Shown: positions 26,210-35,379 of the stretch, one piece after another | How the letters are laid out: every line of letters starts with the position of its first letter | Position numbering within the stretch: position 1 is the first letter of the stretch | From: Sporosarcina sp. FSL K6-2383 | Lineage (GTDB): Bacteria; Bacillota; Bacilli; Bacillales_A; Planococcaceae | Assembly (NCBI RefSeq): GCF_038618305.1 | Contig: NZ_CP152017.1 | Span: forward strand, 1 to 64,000 | Direction of reading: 5' to 3' | DNA: 64,000 nt | Notes under the pieces: model-generated | The model's database searches: none | What the model was told of the DNA's origin: nothing | The model's input: only the letters and a program-made list of their open reading frames with translations | Position numbers and translations under genes: made by a program

Positions 26210-28762
26210 TCATTCTTTTGTTAACAAAAGAGCTTGGGTTCGAGATTTCACACCTAACTTCCCATAAATATTGGATAAGTAGACGCGTACCGTTCCCTCT
26301 GTAAGAAATAGTTTACTCGCGATATCACGATTTGAAGCCCCACTGGCAAGCAGTTGAAGTACTTCTTTTTCGCGCGGTGTAAGTGCATCCATTGCCCCAC
26401 CCTTCTTCGGATTATTTTTATCACCTTGCAGTAATTGTTTCACGAAAGATAAAGGTACGGAATCCCAAGGAGTGCTTATACCACTTTGTCGTCTTTTCAA
26501 ATATTTTCTCAGTAACGGCATTACTTCCTCTTCATCAATAAAAGTTCTTATATAGCCATATCGCTCGCCTTGTACCATAGCCTCATGTAACGCTGCCAAT
26601 GCTGCATCTTCATTCAATAAAACAGATTGACAAATTGCCTCTAGGACAGTCGTTTCCACAATTGTCGAAATTTGTTCCTCCTGTATCGCCCTTACTCTTA
26701 CTTGAACAATTAATTTCAAGGCCTCTTCGGCTTGCTTTTGGGCAAGCAATAAACGCACATGCGTCAAAGTGTAAAATGGCTGACTCGACTCCCTCTTTTG
26801 GCCATTAGTCAAAGCTATTTTACTATACTCATTTTCCGCCTGAGCTACACTATCTTCCTGCAAATAAAATCGGATTTTCTCTGCATGTAGTACATTTAAC
26901 CAGTGATGCTCCTTCACCTTTTCCATTGCGTAGTCCAATAAGGCATGCGCAGCTATAAATCTCTCGTTCGCTACGTATATACGGCTTTTTAATAAATACA
27001 TTGGAACAAATAACCCTGGATCCTGAAAAAGATGCCCAAAGCGAATTGCTTCCTCCAGTTCTGGTAACGCCTCCTCGATTCGATTCCTTTCGTATAACGC
27101 CTCCGCTCGAATACCGAAACTGTATCCGGTTATATTCAATTCTTTAAATGTCGTGTGCCGAAACAAATCGTAAAAAGCCATCATTTTTTCATCGGACCAT
27201 AGCTTCCCCCTTGCTCCAATAATCGTACGGAGAAGTGAGGGTTCAACACGATTATGCAGAATAGAAATTGCATCCCATTTTGTTTCCTCAGGTCTATTTT
27301 CCAATCTTTTTTGGAATAACTCCGTTGCCTGCTCGATGTCACCTTCCCCCACAATTAGGACATACGCTTTAACTCCAAAAAAATCGCCCGCAACACCTGT
27401 ATATTCAGCTTTTTCCATCCATTGATTGACTACTTGCAACTCTTCCAAGTTCAAAATAATCTGATTTGATTCTAATAACCTGTGGCTCATCGCTAATGAA
27501 AAAGCATACATAACCATCGTACTTAAATGAACGGGATAGTTATTTTCGAGCATAGTTTCTACCCAGCGATTGAATGTTATCACCTGTCCTGATTTAAATA
27601 GATCCGTAGTAATAGTTTGTATCCACTTATCAGCGAATTCATACAACTGCCCCTCAAGCGCCAGTTCAATTGCAGAAACAAAATTCCCTTGTTCATGGTA
27701 AATAATAGCTGCTTTTCGATACATCGAGCTAACAAAATCACTTGTATTTCGATTTTTCAATTCTCGTTTTAATGATTCAACAAACAAAGGATGGTAGCGA
27801 AAAATAGGTTCTTCCGTATGTAAACGGACGATAAAAACGCCAAGTTGTTCAAGTTCAAGCAAAACTTCCAAACTATCAAATCGGTCTGTTAAAGCATCAC
27901 AAATTACCGGGTCTAACCGATCCAAAATTGCAGTACTTATCAAGAAGTTCTGAATCGACGAGGGCTGGATGGCAAGGATTTCTTTTAAAAGAAATTCCGC
28001 TACAAAAGGATTGTTACCACTGAACTGTTTTAAACTACTTCCCTTATTTCCAAAGGTTGATAGCGATAAAACCGCCAATTGAATTCCAGCTGCCCACCCT
28101 TCGGTAACATCCAAAACATGTTGAAGCGAATCGTATTCAACATGGGAAAGATTTTGTTGCCCGTAAAACTCTTTCGCTTCCTCATATGTGAAACATAGCT
28201 GTTTCATTCCGATTTCCGTGAGCCATGACTTTACACGCCACTTTGCAAGGGGGAGGGGCAATTTTGTTCGACTTGAAATATACACTTTACAATTAGCTGG
28301 TAAATAATCAATAAACCTTGTCATCATATCATGTATAGTACTATTTTCTATTAAATGATAGTCGTCAATAACAATCGTTACGTCGTCTTTCATCGAGCTT
28401 AATTCATTTAAAAAGTTGTCTACTAATAGTTCCATTGGAGGTTGGGGCTGAGAATTAAATAGAGGTAGCAAACGGAAGTCGATTCCACTAGAATGCGCGC
28501 TGGAGACAGTTCGAATCAAATATTCCCAAAACCGCATTGGATCATTATCTACTGCATCTATTGACAGCCATGCGACCGGCTCGTCGAATCTATGTGACCA
28601 ATGGCTCAGCATCGTCGTTTTTCCGTAACCTGCCGGTGCACGAACGATTGTAATTCTTGCCGATTCCCTTCGCCCTAGAAGTTCATTTAACCTGCCTCTT
28701 TCTACCACTCCCCCAGTAGCAATCGGTATAATAGTCTTCGCCTTAAGCCAAGTCGGTCGCAC
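26210..28762 (-). CDS. MalT-like LuxR-family ATP-dependent transcriptional regulator
   Basis: This 850-residue STAND-type regulator has an N-terminal nucleotide-binding domain with the Walker A APAGYGKTT near residue 45 and Walker B-like VTIVIDDYH near 130. Helical TPR-like repeats fill the middle, and a C-terminal LuxR helix-turn-helix (LTPREKEVLQLLASG, NRDIASKLFLTEGTV) spans about 790-845. It is expected to bind an inducer and activate target promoters in an ATP-dependent way; target and ligand are unknown. GTG at 28762 follows GGAGGTAGGAAG. Confidence 0.9.
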   Translation of the reverse strand: MRPTWLKAKTIIPIATGGVVERGRLNELLGRRESARITIVRAPAGYGKTTMLSHWSHRFDEPVAWLSIDAVDNDPMRFWEYLIRTVSSAHSSGIDFRLLPLFNSQPQPPMELLVDNFLNELSSMKDDVTIVIDDYHLIENSTIHDMMTRFIDYLPANCKVYISSRTKLPLPLAKWRVKSWLTEIGMKQLCFTYEEAKEFYGQQNLSHVEYDSLQHVLDVTEGWAAGIQLAVLSLSTFGNKGSSLKQFSGNNPFVAEFLLKEILAIQPSSIQNFLISTAILDRLDPVICDALTDRFDSLEVLLELEQLGVFIVRLHTEEPIFRYHPLFVESLKRELKNRNTSDFVSSMYRKAAIIYHEQGNFVSAIELALEGQLYEFADKWIQTITTDLFKSGQVITFNRWVETMLENNYPVHLSTMVMYAFSLAMSHRLLESNQIILNLEELQVVNQWMEKAEYTGVAGDFFGVKAYVLIVGEGDIEQATELFQKRLENRPEETKWDAISILHNRVEPSLLRTIIGARGKLWSDEKMMAFYDLFRHTTFKELNITGYSFGIRAEALYERNRIEEALPELEEAIRFGHLFQDPGLFVPMYLLKSRIYVANERFIAAHALLDYAMEKVKEHHWLNVLHAEKIRFYLQEDSVAQAENEYSKIALTNGQKRESSQPFYTLTHVRLLLAQKQAEEALKLIVQVRVRAIQEEQISTIVETTVLEAICQSVLLNEDAALAALHEAMVQGERYGYIRTFIDEEEVMPLLRKYLKRRQSGISTPWDSVPLSFVKQLLQGDKNNPKKGGAMDALTPREKEVLQLLASGASNRDIASKLFLTEGTVRVYLSNIYGKLGVKSRTQALLLTKE

Positions 28763-28860
28763 CTTCCTACCTCCTTCTCATTTTCAATTATAGTACTTAT
28801 ATTCTACTACATATTAACTGAACATTCATTACCCTCTCATTAGATTTATACTATAACATA

Positions 28861-28901
28861 AAAAATCATCCGACTCCCTTAAAGGAGAATCGGATGATTT
28901 T
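28861..28901 (-). terminator. Terminator after the MFS efflux gene
   Basis: AAAATCATCCGA and TCGGATGATTTT pair perfectly around a short bulged loop, followed by a T-run on the minus strand. It immediately follows the stop codon of the MFS gene. Confidence 0.85.
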
Positions 28902-30194
28902 CTATATCGCTTTCGCCTTCAATTCTTCCGCCCCACCAAGTTCTGGGTGCGCTTTGCGCACAACAGATGGCCTTGCCAGTACAAGAACAACCCCAATTAG
29001 TAACAGACTAGAAATGATAAGAATCCATTGGGCTGGGAAAATATCATACAAGAATCCAAAGATGACAACACCTAAAGGCATCAATGCCATCGCCATCGTT
29101 TCGATGATTGAAAACACACGTCCTTTGTAATCATCGTCAATCATTTTTTGCATCATGACTTGCATCGGGGTATTGACTATTATTAACGTTGTTCCAAAAC
29201 CAAACATAACGATAGCATAGTAAGCAAACATGACGCCATACTGCATCGGTAGTATGAGTGGCAAGCCAATACTAGCTATCAAAATACCAAATATGAGAAT
29301 ACCGCGTTTCGAAACGAGCAATGGATACTTCACTTCTTTTCGCATTGATAAATAGATGGACAACAACAACATTCCTACCGCAAATGCCCCTTCTGTTAAT
29401 CCAAAATGCTGTGGTTCTATTTTCAATTTTTCAATAAGGATAAAGGAATAACCGACTTGGAACGAACCAAACAAGAAGTTAATGAACAACGAAATCCAAA
29501 TGATTGTCATGAGAACTGGTTGTAACTTAAGGTAAGACAATCCCGCTTTCATACTTTGGATGACCGACTCCTTCGCTTCCCCATCCACTACTTCTTTACG
29601 CTTTGCGAACAACTTAAAATTCATAGTCGATTCCAGAATGACCCCGATGATTGAAGCTGCCATATACATCACCAGAAAAACCGGCATTGAAACCGTTCCG
29701 TATAGTAGCCCACCTAACGCCGGGCTGCCAATTGCCGCGAATGAAATAGACATCTGATTTAATGACATCGCTTTTTGAATGCGTTTTTCATCGACCAACC
29801 CCGTAATCGAAGAACTAAATGCTATACCTGAAAAAGATGAGGCAATCGCTAACACAACGGTTGTCGTATAAATTGCTACCAGTGACAAGCCGGAAATCAA
29901 ACTCACTGCCAATAGTCCTCCTATGGCTAACGTCGAGGCAATTTGTGCCATAATGACAATTGCCTTTCTCGAATAATTATCTGCGACATAACCAGCAAAT
30001 GGAGCAACGAGCGTCCTCGGCAATAAGTTACAAATTAGATTCACCGCAAAACTCGTGGCAGATCCCGTCAATTGTAAAATATAAAAACTAACGGCAAAGG
30101 CATACACCTGCGCGCCGAACGATGAAATAAGCTTGCTACTCGTGAATGTCCATAAATGATACGTCGCCTTTTTAAGCTTCAAAACTTCTTCCAT
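28902..30194 (-). CDS. MFS exporter (macrolide-efflux / MFS_3 type)
   Basis: The 430-residue, twelve-helix protein carries FAGYVADNYSRKAIVIMAQ near residue 67, the MFS loop motif as seen in the MefA/enterobactin-exporter group. ATG at 30194 follows GGAGTGTTTTT; the longer frame has no ribosome-binding site. Its promoter is bracketed by two perfect 19-bp palindromes, so expression is probably repressed until an inducer binds a dimeric regulator. Confidence 0.85.
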   Translation of the reverse strand: MEEVLKLKKATYHLWTFTSSKLISSFGAQVYAFAVSFYILQLTGSATSFAVNLICNLLPRTLVAPFAGYVADNYSRKAIVIMAQIASTLAIGGLLAVSLISGLSLVAIYTTTVVLAIASSFSGIAFSSSITGLVDEKRIQKAMSLNQMSISFAAIGSPALGGLLYGTVSMPVFLVMYMAASIIGVILESTMNFKLFAKRKEVVDGEAKESVIQSMKAGLSYLKLQPVLMTIIWISLFINFLFGSFQVGYSFILIEKLKIEPQHFGLTEGAFAVGMLLLSIYLSMRKEVKYPLLVSKRGILIFGILIASIGLPLILPMQYGVMFAYYAIVMFGFGTTLIIVNTPMQVMMQKMIDDDYKGRVFSIIETMAMALMPLGVVIFGFLYDIFPAQWILIISSLLLIGVVLVLARPSVVRKAHPELGGAEELKAKAI

Positions 30195-30214
30195 AAAAAC
30201 ACTCCATCCCATGA

Positions 30215-30233
30215 TGTTTAATTAGATTAAACA
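30215..30233. promoter_or_regulatory. Operator O2 of the MFS exporter gene
   Basis: TGTTTAATTAGATTAAACA is a perfect palindrome with 8-bp arms around TAG. It lies just downstream of the -10 element, over the predicted transcription start. It shares the core GTTTAAT-N3-ATTAAAC with O1. Confidence 0.75.
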
Positions 30234-30234
30234 A

Positions 30235-30263
30235 ATAATAACACGCTAACACTTCCATTACAA
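30235..30263 (-). promoter_or_regulatory. Sigma-A promoter of the MFS exporter gene
   Basis: On the minus strand TTGTAA (30258-30263), a 17-nt spacer and TATTAT (30235-30240). It is placed between the two palindromic operators. Confidence 0.65.
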
Positions 30264-30268
30264 GCGAA

Positions 30269-30287
30269 AGTTTAATATAATTAAACT
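30269..30287. promoter_or_regulatory. Operator O1 of the MFS exporter gene
   Basis: AGTTTAATATAATTAAACT is a perfect palindrome with 8-bp arms around ATA, located upstream of the -35 element. The centre-to-centre distance to O2 is 54 bp. Confidence 0.75.
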
Positions 30288-30294
30288 ACATTCA

Positions 30295-30492
30295 ATTTAA
30301 TTCAGTGAGAGTTCAAGCCTTAGCTGAATTAAATTGAAGCCTCCGGCGGATGTCACAGATTTTGAAATGAGTTAATTGAGAATCGAACAGCAAAGGGTTC
30401 GATTTGCCGTACTTCTGCGGTTTTTGCAGAAATTAAGGCACTTAGATAAGCTCAATTCAAAATCTGGACGCAATTACGCCGAGGCGTAATTG
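30295..30492 (-). repeat. R1 intergenic repeat, copy C (with nested module)
   Basis: Read on the minus strand it starts TCAATTACGCCTCGGCGTAA and contains TGTGACATCCGCCGGAGGCTT like copies A and B. The hairpin module (30381-30439) is inserted exactly where copy B has the small loop TTGAGCTTGCTCAA. The right end, with the ATAGAAGTGG hairpin, is missing. The repeat abuts the ribosome-binding site of the next gene. Confidence 0.75.
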
Positions 30493-31737
30493 ATAATTAC
30501 GGAGGTGTGCCACATCGAAACGTTAGGTGAGCGTATACGGAAATTGAGAAAACAGCAGCAACTAACACTCGAAGCGTTAGCAGGGAAACAGCTGACAAAA
30601 GGGATGCTAAGTCTAATTGAAAACAACAAGGCTAATCCTTCGATGGAAAGCCTGACTTATATAGCAGAAAGACTCGGCGTTGAAGTTTCAGAGCTACTAG
30701 AAGAAGTGAGTATGCAGGAATTAAGGGACTTGTTGGAGGAGGCGGAGAAACTGTATAATACCGAGTTTGATGTATTAACAGATGAATATAGCCAACTCAT
30801 TACGTTAGTTGAACCATATACAGAAAAGTTGGTGCAAGGGTATGAAGCCGCACGTTTATTGGAAATGTATAGCCGCTGCCTTTACCATGAAAAAAAAGAG
30901 GCTTGGCGAGAGCCTTCTAACAGGGCTGCACAAATCTATGAGCAGATGAAAATTACTCCAAGAAGCGCCAGTATCGGCATATTCCGAGCTATGGTCAAAT
31001 TTACAGAGCATCACTATGACGAGGCACTAGCTATTCTTCTCCAAGAACGTTCTGAAATCGAAGCGAACAACGCATTCATCGATCCGATGACACGACTTGA
31101 TTTGGACTATACTGAAGCAATTCTCCACTTTGCCGTAGGTGATTCTGAATCTGCAATCCAGGTCATGGAAAATGCCATTGTGTTCTCTAAAGAGGAACAG
31201 GTATTTTATCGTATTGACCACTTGTACAGACTCGCAGCTGCGCATGCAATGATGAAGCAGAATGATAGCGACTATGCCTATTACATTAAGAAACTAACCC
31301 AATACGGCGACTTTACAGATGATAGAGACGCACTCTTTTTCGTCAAATTTTCGAAGGCACATTATTTAAATTCATTTAAAAAATCATTTAAAGAAGCCCA
31401 TCTGCTATTAAATTCACTCTTAGAAAAAGGTGATTATCCTAAGGAGTTTGATTCATTTCTCAATCTAGAAAAAGGGATCTCTCTCTTCGGACTTCAAGAC
31501 TTTGAACATGCACTCGTATCCCTCGAAAAAGTTACAATCGCGGATTATATCCATCACCCGTTCGACCTATCCTCACTTTATCAAAAGGATGCGTACCGAG
31601 CACTTTGCCACAAGGAACTCGGTAACCCAGTTGAAGCGTTACGTCTCATTGACATTGCGATAAAAAATATTTCAGTTATGCCACACACCCCTTACAAGGA
31701 CTTCATCATGGAGACATACGATTTGATCACAACCTAA
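30490..31737 (+). CDS. XRE-family regulator with TPR-like C-terminus
   Basis: The protein of about 408-415 residues has an N-terminal XRE helix-turn-helix (LGERIRKLRKQQQLTLEALA and GMLSLIENNKANPSMESL) and a long helical region resembling tetratricopeptide repeats, as in Rgg/PlcR/Rap-type peptide-sensing regulators. The start is unclear. A strong GGAGGTG is followed 6 nt later by ATC, where an ATG would be expected; the usable codons are TTG at 30490 (before the ribosome-binding site) or GTG at 30505. No small peptide gene is evident nearby. Confidence 0.85.
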   Translation: MIITEVCHIETLGERIRKLRKQQQLTLEALAGKQLTKGMLSLIENNKANPSMESLTYIAERLGVEVSELLEEVSMQELRDLLEEAEKLYNTEFDVLTDEYSQLITLVEPYTEKLVQGYEAARLLEMYSRCLYHEKKEAWREPSNRAAQIYEQMKITPRSASIGIFRAMVKFTEHHYDEALAILLQERSEIEANNAFIDPMTRLDLDYTEAILHFAVGDSESAIQVMENAIVFSKEEQVFYRIDHLYRLAAAHAMMKQNDSDYAYYIKKLTQYGDFTDDRDALFFVKFSKAHYLNSFKKSFKEAHLLLNSLLEKGDYPKEFDSFLNLEKGISLFGLQDFEHALVSLEKVTIADYIHHPFDLSSLYQKDAYRALCHKELGNPVEALRLIDIAIKNISVMPHTPYKDFIMETYDLITT

Positions 31738-31778
31738 AAAATCCCGCGGAAGACAATGCTGTCTCCCGCGGAATTTTT
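31737..31778. terminator. Bidirectional terminator between XRE gene and tcyP
   Basis: AAATTCCGCGGG and CCCGCGGGATTT-type arms (with inner AGACA/TGTCT) pair strongly and are flanked by A/T runs on both sides. The two genes converge here. Confidence 0.85.
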
Positions 31779-31784
31779 AAAATT

Positions 31785-33176
31785 TTATGCTTCAGCCGTT
31801 TGTTTTGCAAGTGGTTCATTGTAAATTTCTGTATCAAGTTCCCCTGTCACACGAGCTGTTGTAACTCCTGCTGTCATCGAGCCACTAACGTTTACTGCTG
31901 TACGTCCCATGTCAATCAATGGTTCTACAGAAATCAATAGACCTGCTAACACAATAGGAAGATTCATGGCAGATAAAACGAGGATTGCAGCAAATGTTGC
32001 TCCTCCGCCAACACCCGCTACACCAAATGAGCTAATCGCTACAATGGCTACCAATGTCAGTAGGAAAGTTGGTTCTAACGGATTTTGTCCAACAGATGGT
32101 GCGATCATGACCGCAAGCATTGCTGGGTAAATTCCCGCACAACCGTTTTGCCCAATCGATAACCCGAATGATCCTGCAAAATTGGCAATCCCATCAGGCA
32201 CACCCATACGCTTTGTCTGTGCATCAATCGTTAACGGCAATGTTCCTGCACTTGAACGTGATGTGAAGGCAAATATCAAAGCTTCTCCCGCTTTTTTCAC
32301 GTACGTGATTGGGTTCAATCCCGATAATGCAATAATGATCAAGTGAATACCGAACATCACCAATAGTGCTGCATAAGAGGCAAGTACAAACTTCCCTAAA
32401 CTGTAGATGGCTGCAAAGTCTGATGTTGCGACAGTACGTGCGATAATCGCTAGAATTCCGTATGGTGTCAAACGAAGGACGATTCTTACGATACCCATAA
32501 TCAAAGCATAAATCGCGTCAATTCCCTTTTTCACAGTTGCTGCATTTTCTTCATCCCTTCTTGTAATCGCTAAGTATGCGAAACCAAGGAATGCTGCAAA
32601 GATAACGACTCCAATTGTTGATGTTGGACGTGCTCCTGTGAAATCTAAGAATGGATTGGCAGGTAGTAAGTCGATTAACTGATCAGGTAACGCCTTTCCA
32701 GACATACCCGCTGAACGTTCCTCCATCGAAGCTCCACGCGCAGCTTCTGCTTCTCCTTGCACAATTTCAGAAGCATCCAGTCCAAATAGAAGTGATGCCG
32801 AAATCCCGATGATGGCTGCAATTGCTGTTGTACCAACTAGCATACCTAAAATCATACCAGCCATTTTTCCAAAGTTTTTGCCGATTGTTATTTTTGTAAA
32901 TGCCGCCAGGATAGAAATGAAAACGAGTGGCATAACAATCATTTGAAGCAACTTAACATAACCGACTCCGATTAAGTTAAACCAAGGCATAGACTCTTTC
33001 AATATTGCGGAATCTGATCCGTATGCAAAGTGCAAAATAAGTCCGTATGCAATCCCAAGCCCAAGTCCTGTAAAAACTCGTTTTGAAAATGAAACTTTTT
33101 TGCGGTTCATTCCATATAATATACCGACGAGCAACAGTAGCCCTGCGATGTTCAATAAAAGAAATAATGTATCCAA
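31785..33176 (-). CDS. tcyP: L-cystine symporter TcyP (dicarboxylate/cation symporter family)
   Basis: At 463 residues the protein has the same length as B. subtilis TcyP and closely similar stretches: GYVKLLQMIVMPLVFISI near residue 72, LLPANPFLDFTGARPTST, TSRSSAGTLPL near 310 and NFAGSFGLSIGQNGCAGIYPAML. TcyP imports cystine. The start is TTG at 33176 after AGGAGG. Confidence 0.92.
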   Translation of the reverse strand: MDTLFLLLNIAGLLLLVGILYGMNRKKVSFSKRVFTGLGLGIAYGLILHFAYGSDSAILKESMPWFNLIGVGYVKLLQMIVMPLVFISILAAFTKITIGKNFGKMAGMILGMLVGTTAIAAIIGISASLLFGLDASEIVQGEAEAARGASMEERSAGMSGKALPDQLIDLLPANPFLDFTGARPTSTIGVVIFAAFLGFAYLAITRRDEENAATVKKGIDAIYALIMGIVRIVLRLTPYGILAIIARTVATSDFAAIYSLGKFVLASYAALLVMFGIHLIIIALSGLNPITYVKKAGEALIFAFTSRSSAGTLPLTIDAQTKRMGVPDGIANFAGSFGLSIGQNGCAGIYPAMLAVMIAPSVGQNPLEPTFLLTLVAIVAISSFGVAGVGGGATFAAILVLSAMNLPIVLAGLLISVEPLIDMGRTAVNVSGSMTAGVTTARVTGELDTEIYNEPLAKQTAEA

Positions 33177-33215
33177 ATTCTGTTCCTCCTCCTTTTTAAT
33201 AAGTACAGAACATAC

Positions 33216-33242
33216 TTTATACCATCAATACCAATCAGTCAA
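33216..33242 (-). promoter_or_regulatory. Probable tcyP promoter
   Basis: On the minus strand TTGACT (33237-33242) and TATAAA (33216-33221) are spaced by 15 nt, shorter than ideal. GATTGGTATTGATGGTAT overlaps it and could be a regulator site (CymR controls tcyP in B. subtilis), but I cannot match the CymR box with confidence. Confidence 0.45.
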
Positions 33243-33479
33243 GTAGGTATTATGTTTTACCAGACACCATCCTTTCTCTAAATATCGTCGTGATAGACAT
33301 AGAATATGCATATCATTCAATAGTGATTCAAATCTATTGCAGAAAAATTTAGCCTTTGGTTAACACGATAGTAGAAACGATTTAGATAATAACTAGCTGT
33401 TCTAGTTTCTTTATCTTCTTTTACCTTCGTTATCCGTTATACTAATTAAATAAGCATCTATTTGCAAAGGAGGGCGCTT

Positions 33480-34931
33480 ATGACACAATTAATCAGCCTG
33501 GCAGTGACAGCCACTCTTATTTTGAATATATTTCTGGCAATTGCACTTATTTTTTTGGAACGAAGGGACCCAACCTCTACATGGGCATGGCTCCTTGTGT
33601 TATTTTTCATCCCTATATTTGGTTTCTTCATTTACCTATTACTGGGTAGACAATTACGTGAAAAGCATCTTTTCCGTTGGGAAGGTCGCAGTAAAATCGG
33701 TATCGAAAAATTGATTGATTACCAAATTGAGGCGATTGAAGAGGATACACTTGAGTTTAGGCTTGATGATACAGCTCATTATCAAGATATGATTTACCTT
33801 CACCTGCGAAACAATCATGCTGTTTTAACGCAAGACAATGACGTTCAAGTTTTCAACGATGGGGAAGCAAAATTCGAGGCGCTCATCCATGATTTAGAGC
33901 ACGCCAAAGATCATATCCATTTTCAATATTATATTTTGCGCCTCGATCACTTAGGGAAAAGAATATTAGATGTGCTAGTTCGTAAGGCGAAGCAGGGTGT
34001 AAAAGTGCGCGTACTCTTCGATGATATTGGATCTCGCGGACTCCATAAAAGACATTTGCGAGAATTGACGGATCACGGTGGAGAGGTTGAAGCCTTCTTC
34101 CCAGCTACCCTACCTCTTATTAACCCACGTTTAAATTATCGGAACCATCGAAAAATCGTTGTCATTGACGGACGAATCGGCTATGTAGGCGGCTTCAATG
34201 TCGGAGATGAATACCTCGGCTTGAATAGTAAATTTGGCTATTGGCGTGATACACATCTTCGTATTGAAGGAAGCGCATTACATCCACTTCAAACGCGATT
34301 TATTTTAGACTGGAACCAAGCATCAGATAAGCATGATATTGAATATGCAGAACGTTATTTCCCTGCAATTCCCCGAAAAGGTTCTGTCGGTATGCAAATT
34401 GTTTCCAGTGGCCCCGATGAGGAATGGGAACAAATTAAAGATGGGTATTTGAAGATGATTTTTATCGCAAAAAAGTATATTTATATTCAAACACCTTATT
34501 TCATACCAGATATTAGCTTCCTTGATGCATTGCGAATTGCTTGTTTGTCGGGCGTTGATGTAAGAATTATGATTCCGAATAAACCTGATCATATGTTCGT
34601 TTATTGGGCTACTTATTCAAATATCGGCAAGCTGTTAAAGGCTGGCGCCAAAGTGTATATTTACGAAAATGGTTTCCTGCATACGAAGCAAATCGTCGTC
34701 GATGATGAGCTTTCCACTGTTGGTACGGCTAATATTGACGTACGTAGTTTCAAGCTAAATTTTGAAATAAATGCCTTCATCTATGATCGCGAAAAATCGC
34801 ATGAGCTCGCTGAATTATTCGAGCAGGATATTCAACTTTCAACTGAATTGACATACGAAGCGTATTTACAACGTTCACGCATGATTAAAATTAAGGAATC
34901 CATTTCCCGCTTATTATCACCTATTTTATAA
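33480..34931 (+). CDS. cls: Cardiolipin synthase
   Basis: The 483-residue phospholipase-D-family membrane enzyme has two N-terminal transmembrane helices and two HKD motifs, HRKIVVIDGRIGYVGGFN near residue 224 and HTKQIVVDDELSTVGTAN near 400. It condenses two phosphatidylglycerols to cardiolipin. ATG at 33480 follows AGGAGGGCGCTT; the frame opens six codons earlier through the ribosome-binding site itself. Confidence 0.95.
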   Translation: MTQLISLAVTATLILNIFLAIALIFLERRDPTSTWAWLLVLFFIPIFGFFIYLLLGRQLREKHLFRWEGRSKIGIEKLIDYQIEAIEEDTLEFRLDDTAHYQDMIYLHLRNNHAVLTQDNDVQVFNDGEAKFEALIHDLEHAKDHIHFQYYILRLDHLGKRILDVLVRKAKQGVKVRVLFDDIGSRGLHKRHLRELTDHGGEVEAFFPATLPLINPRLNYRNHRKIVVIDGRIGYVGGFNVGDEYLGLNSKFGYWRDTHLRIEGSALHPLQTRFILDWNQASDKHDIEYAERYFPAIPRKGSVGMQIVSSGPDEEWEQIKDGYLKMIFIAKKYIYIQTPYFIPDISFLDALRIACLSGVDVRIMIPNKPDHMFVYWATYSNIGKLLKAGAKVYIYENGFLHTKQIVVDDELSTVGTANIDVRSFKLNFEINAFIYDREKSHELAELFEQDIQLSTELTYEAYLQRSRMIKIKESISRLLSPIL

Positions 34932-35331
34932 TGAACAAAAAACGCCAAAAAATAACTTAATTAAACAACAGGTGCTCTGTGTATAAACGTTTTTGATCGC
35001 TTTAGGATTGAACCGACTTCTATACGATAACCGTACTATTTATGAATAGGGATGCGACTTTGCCGCATCCCTATTCATTTTTTTCGATAATCGTATGGTG
35101 GTCGTTCATCCGGCGCTCTCCAAAAACGTAGATACACGAAGAGTTAATGCTATTGGGGACGAGGAAATAGAGGTTTCTTAACTGGAGAGAGCCGCCAAAG
35201 ATGCAATTTTGGCGGCCGAAGCTTTCGTCATGGTCTTTTCCATTGTTATTTTAGGAAGTGTCACTTTTTTGCTAAAAGTAAATAGAGACAGCCCATACAA
35301 CGTGCAATAGTTCCGGAAATAGTGCAGTGAA
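34932..35331. other. Intergenic stretch between cls and vanY-like gene
   Basis: Besides the cls terminator, this stretch holds a perfect 9-bp hairpin GCCGCCAAA/TTTGGCGGC (35191-35216) without a T-run. The minus strand also has a short open frame whose C-terminal part (KVTLPKITMEKTMTKASAAK) has coding-like composition but no usable start. It could be a gene remnant; I see no supported gene. Confidence 0.4.
35042..35084 (+). terminator. Terminator of cls
   Basis: TGAATAGGGATGCG and CGCATCCCTATTCA form a 14-bp stem around ACTTTGC, followed by TTTTTTT. Confidence 0.9.
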
Positions 35332-35370
35332 CAAAAGGGACGCTCCCATGTTATGAGGGCGCCCCTTTTC
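35332..35370 (-). terminator. Terminator of the vanY-like gene
   Basis: On the minus strand AAAAGGGGCGCCC and GGGAGCGTCCCTTTT pair around TCATAACAT, ending in a T-rich tract. Confidence 0.75.
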
Positions 35371-35379
35371 GGCGAGTCA

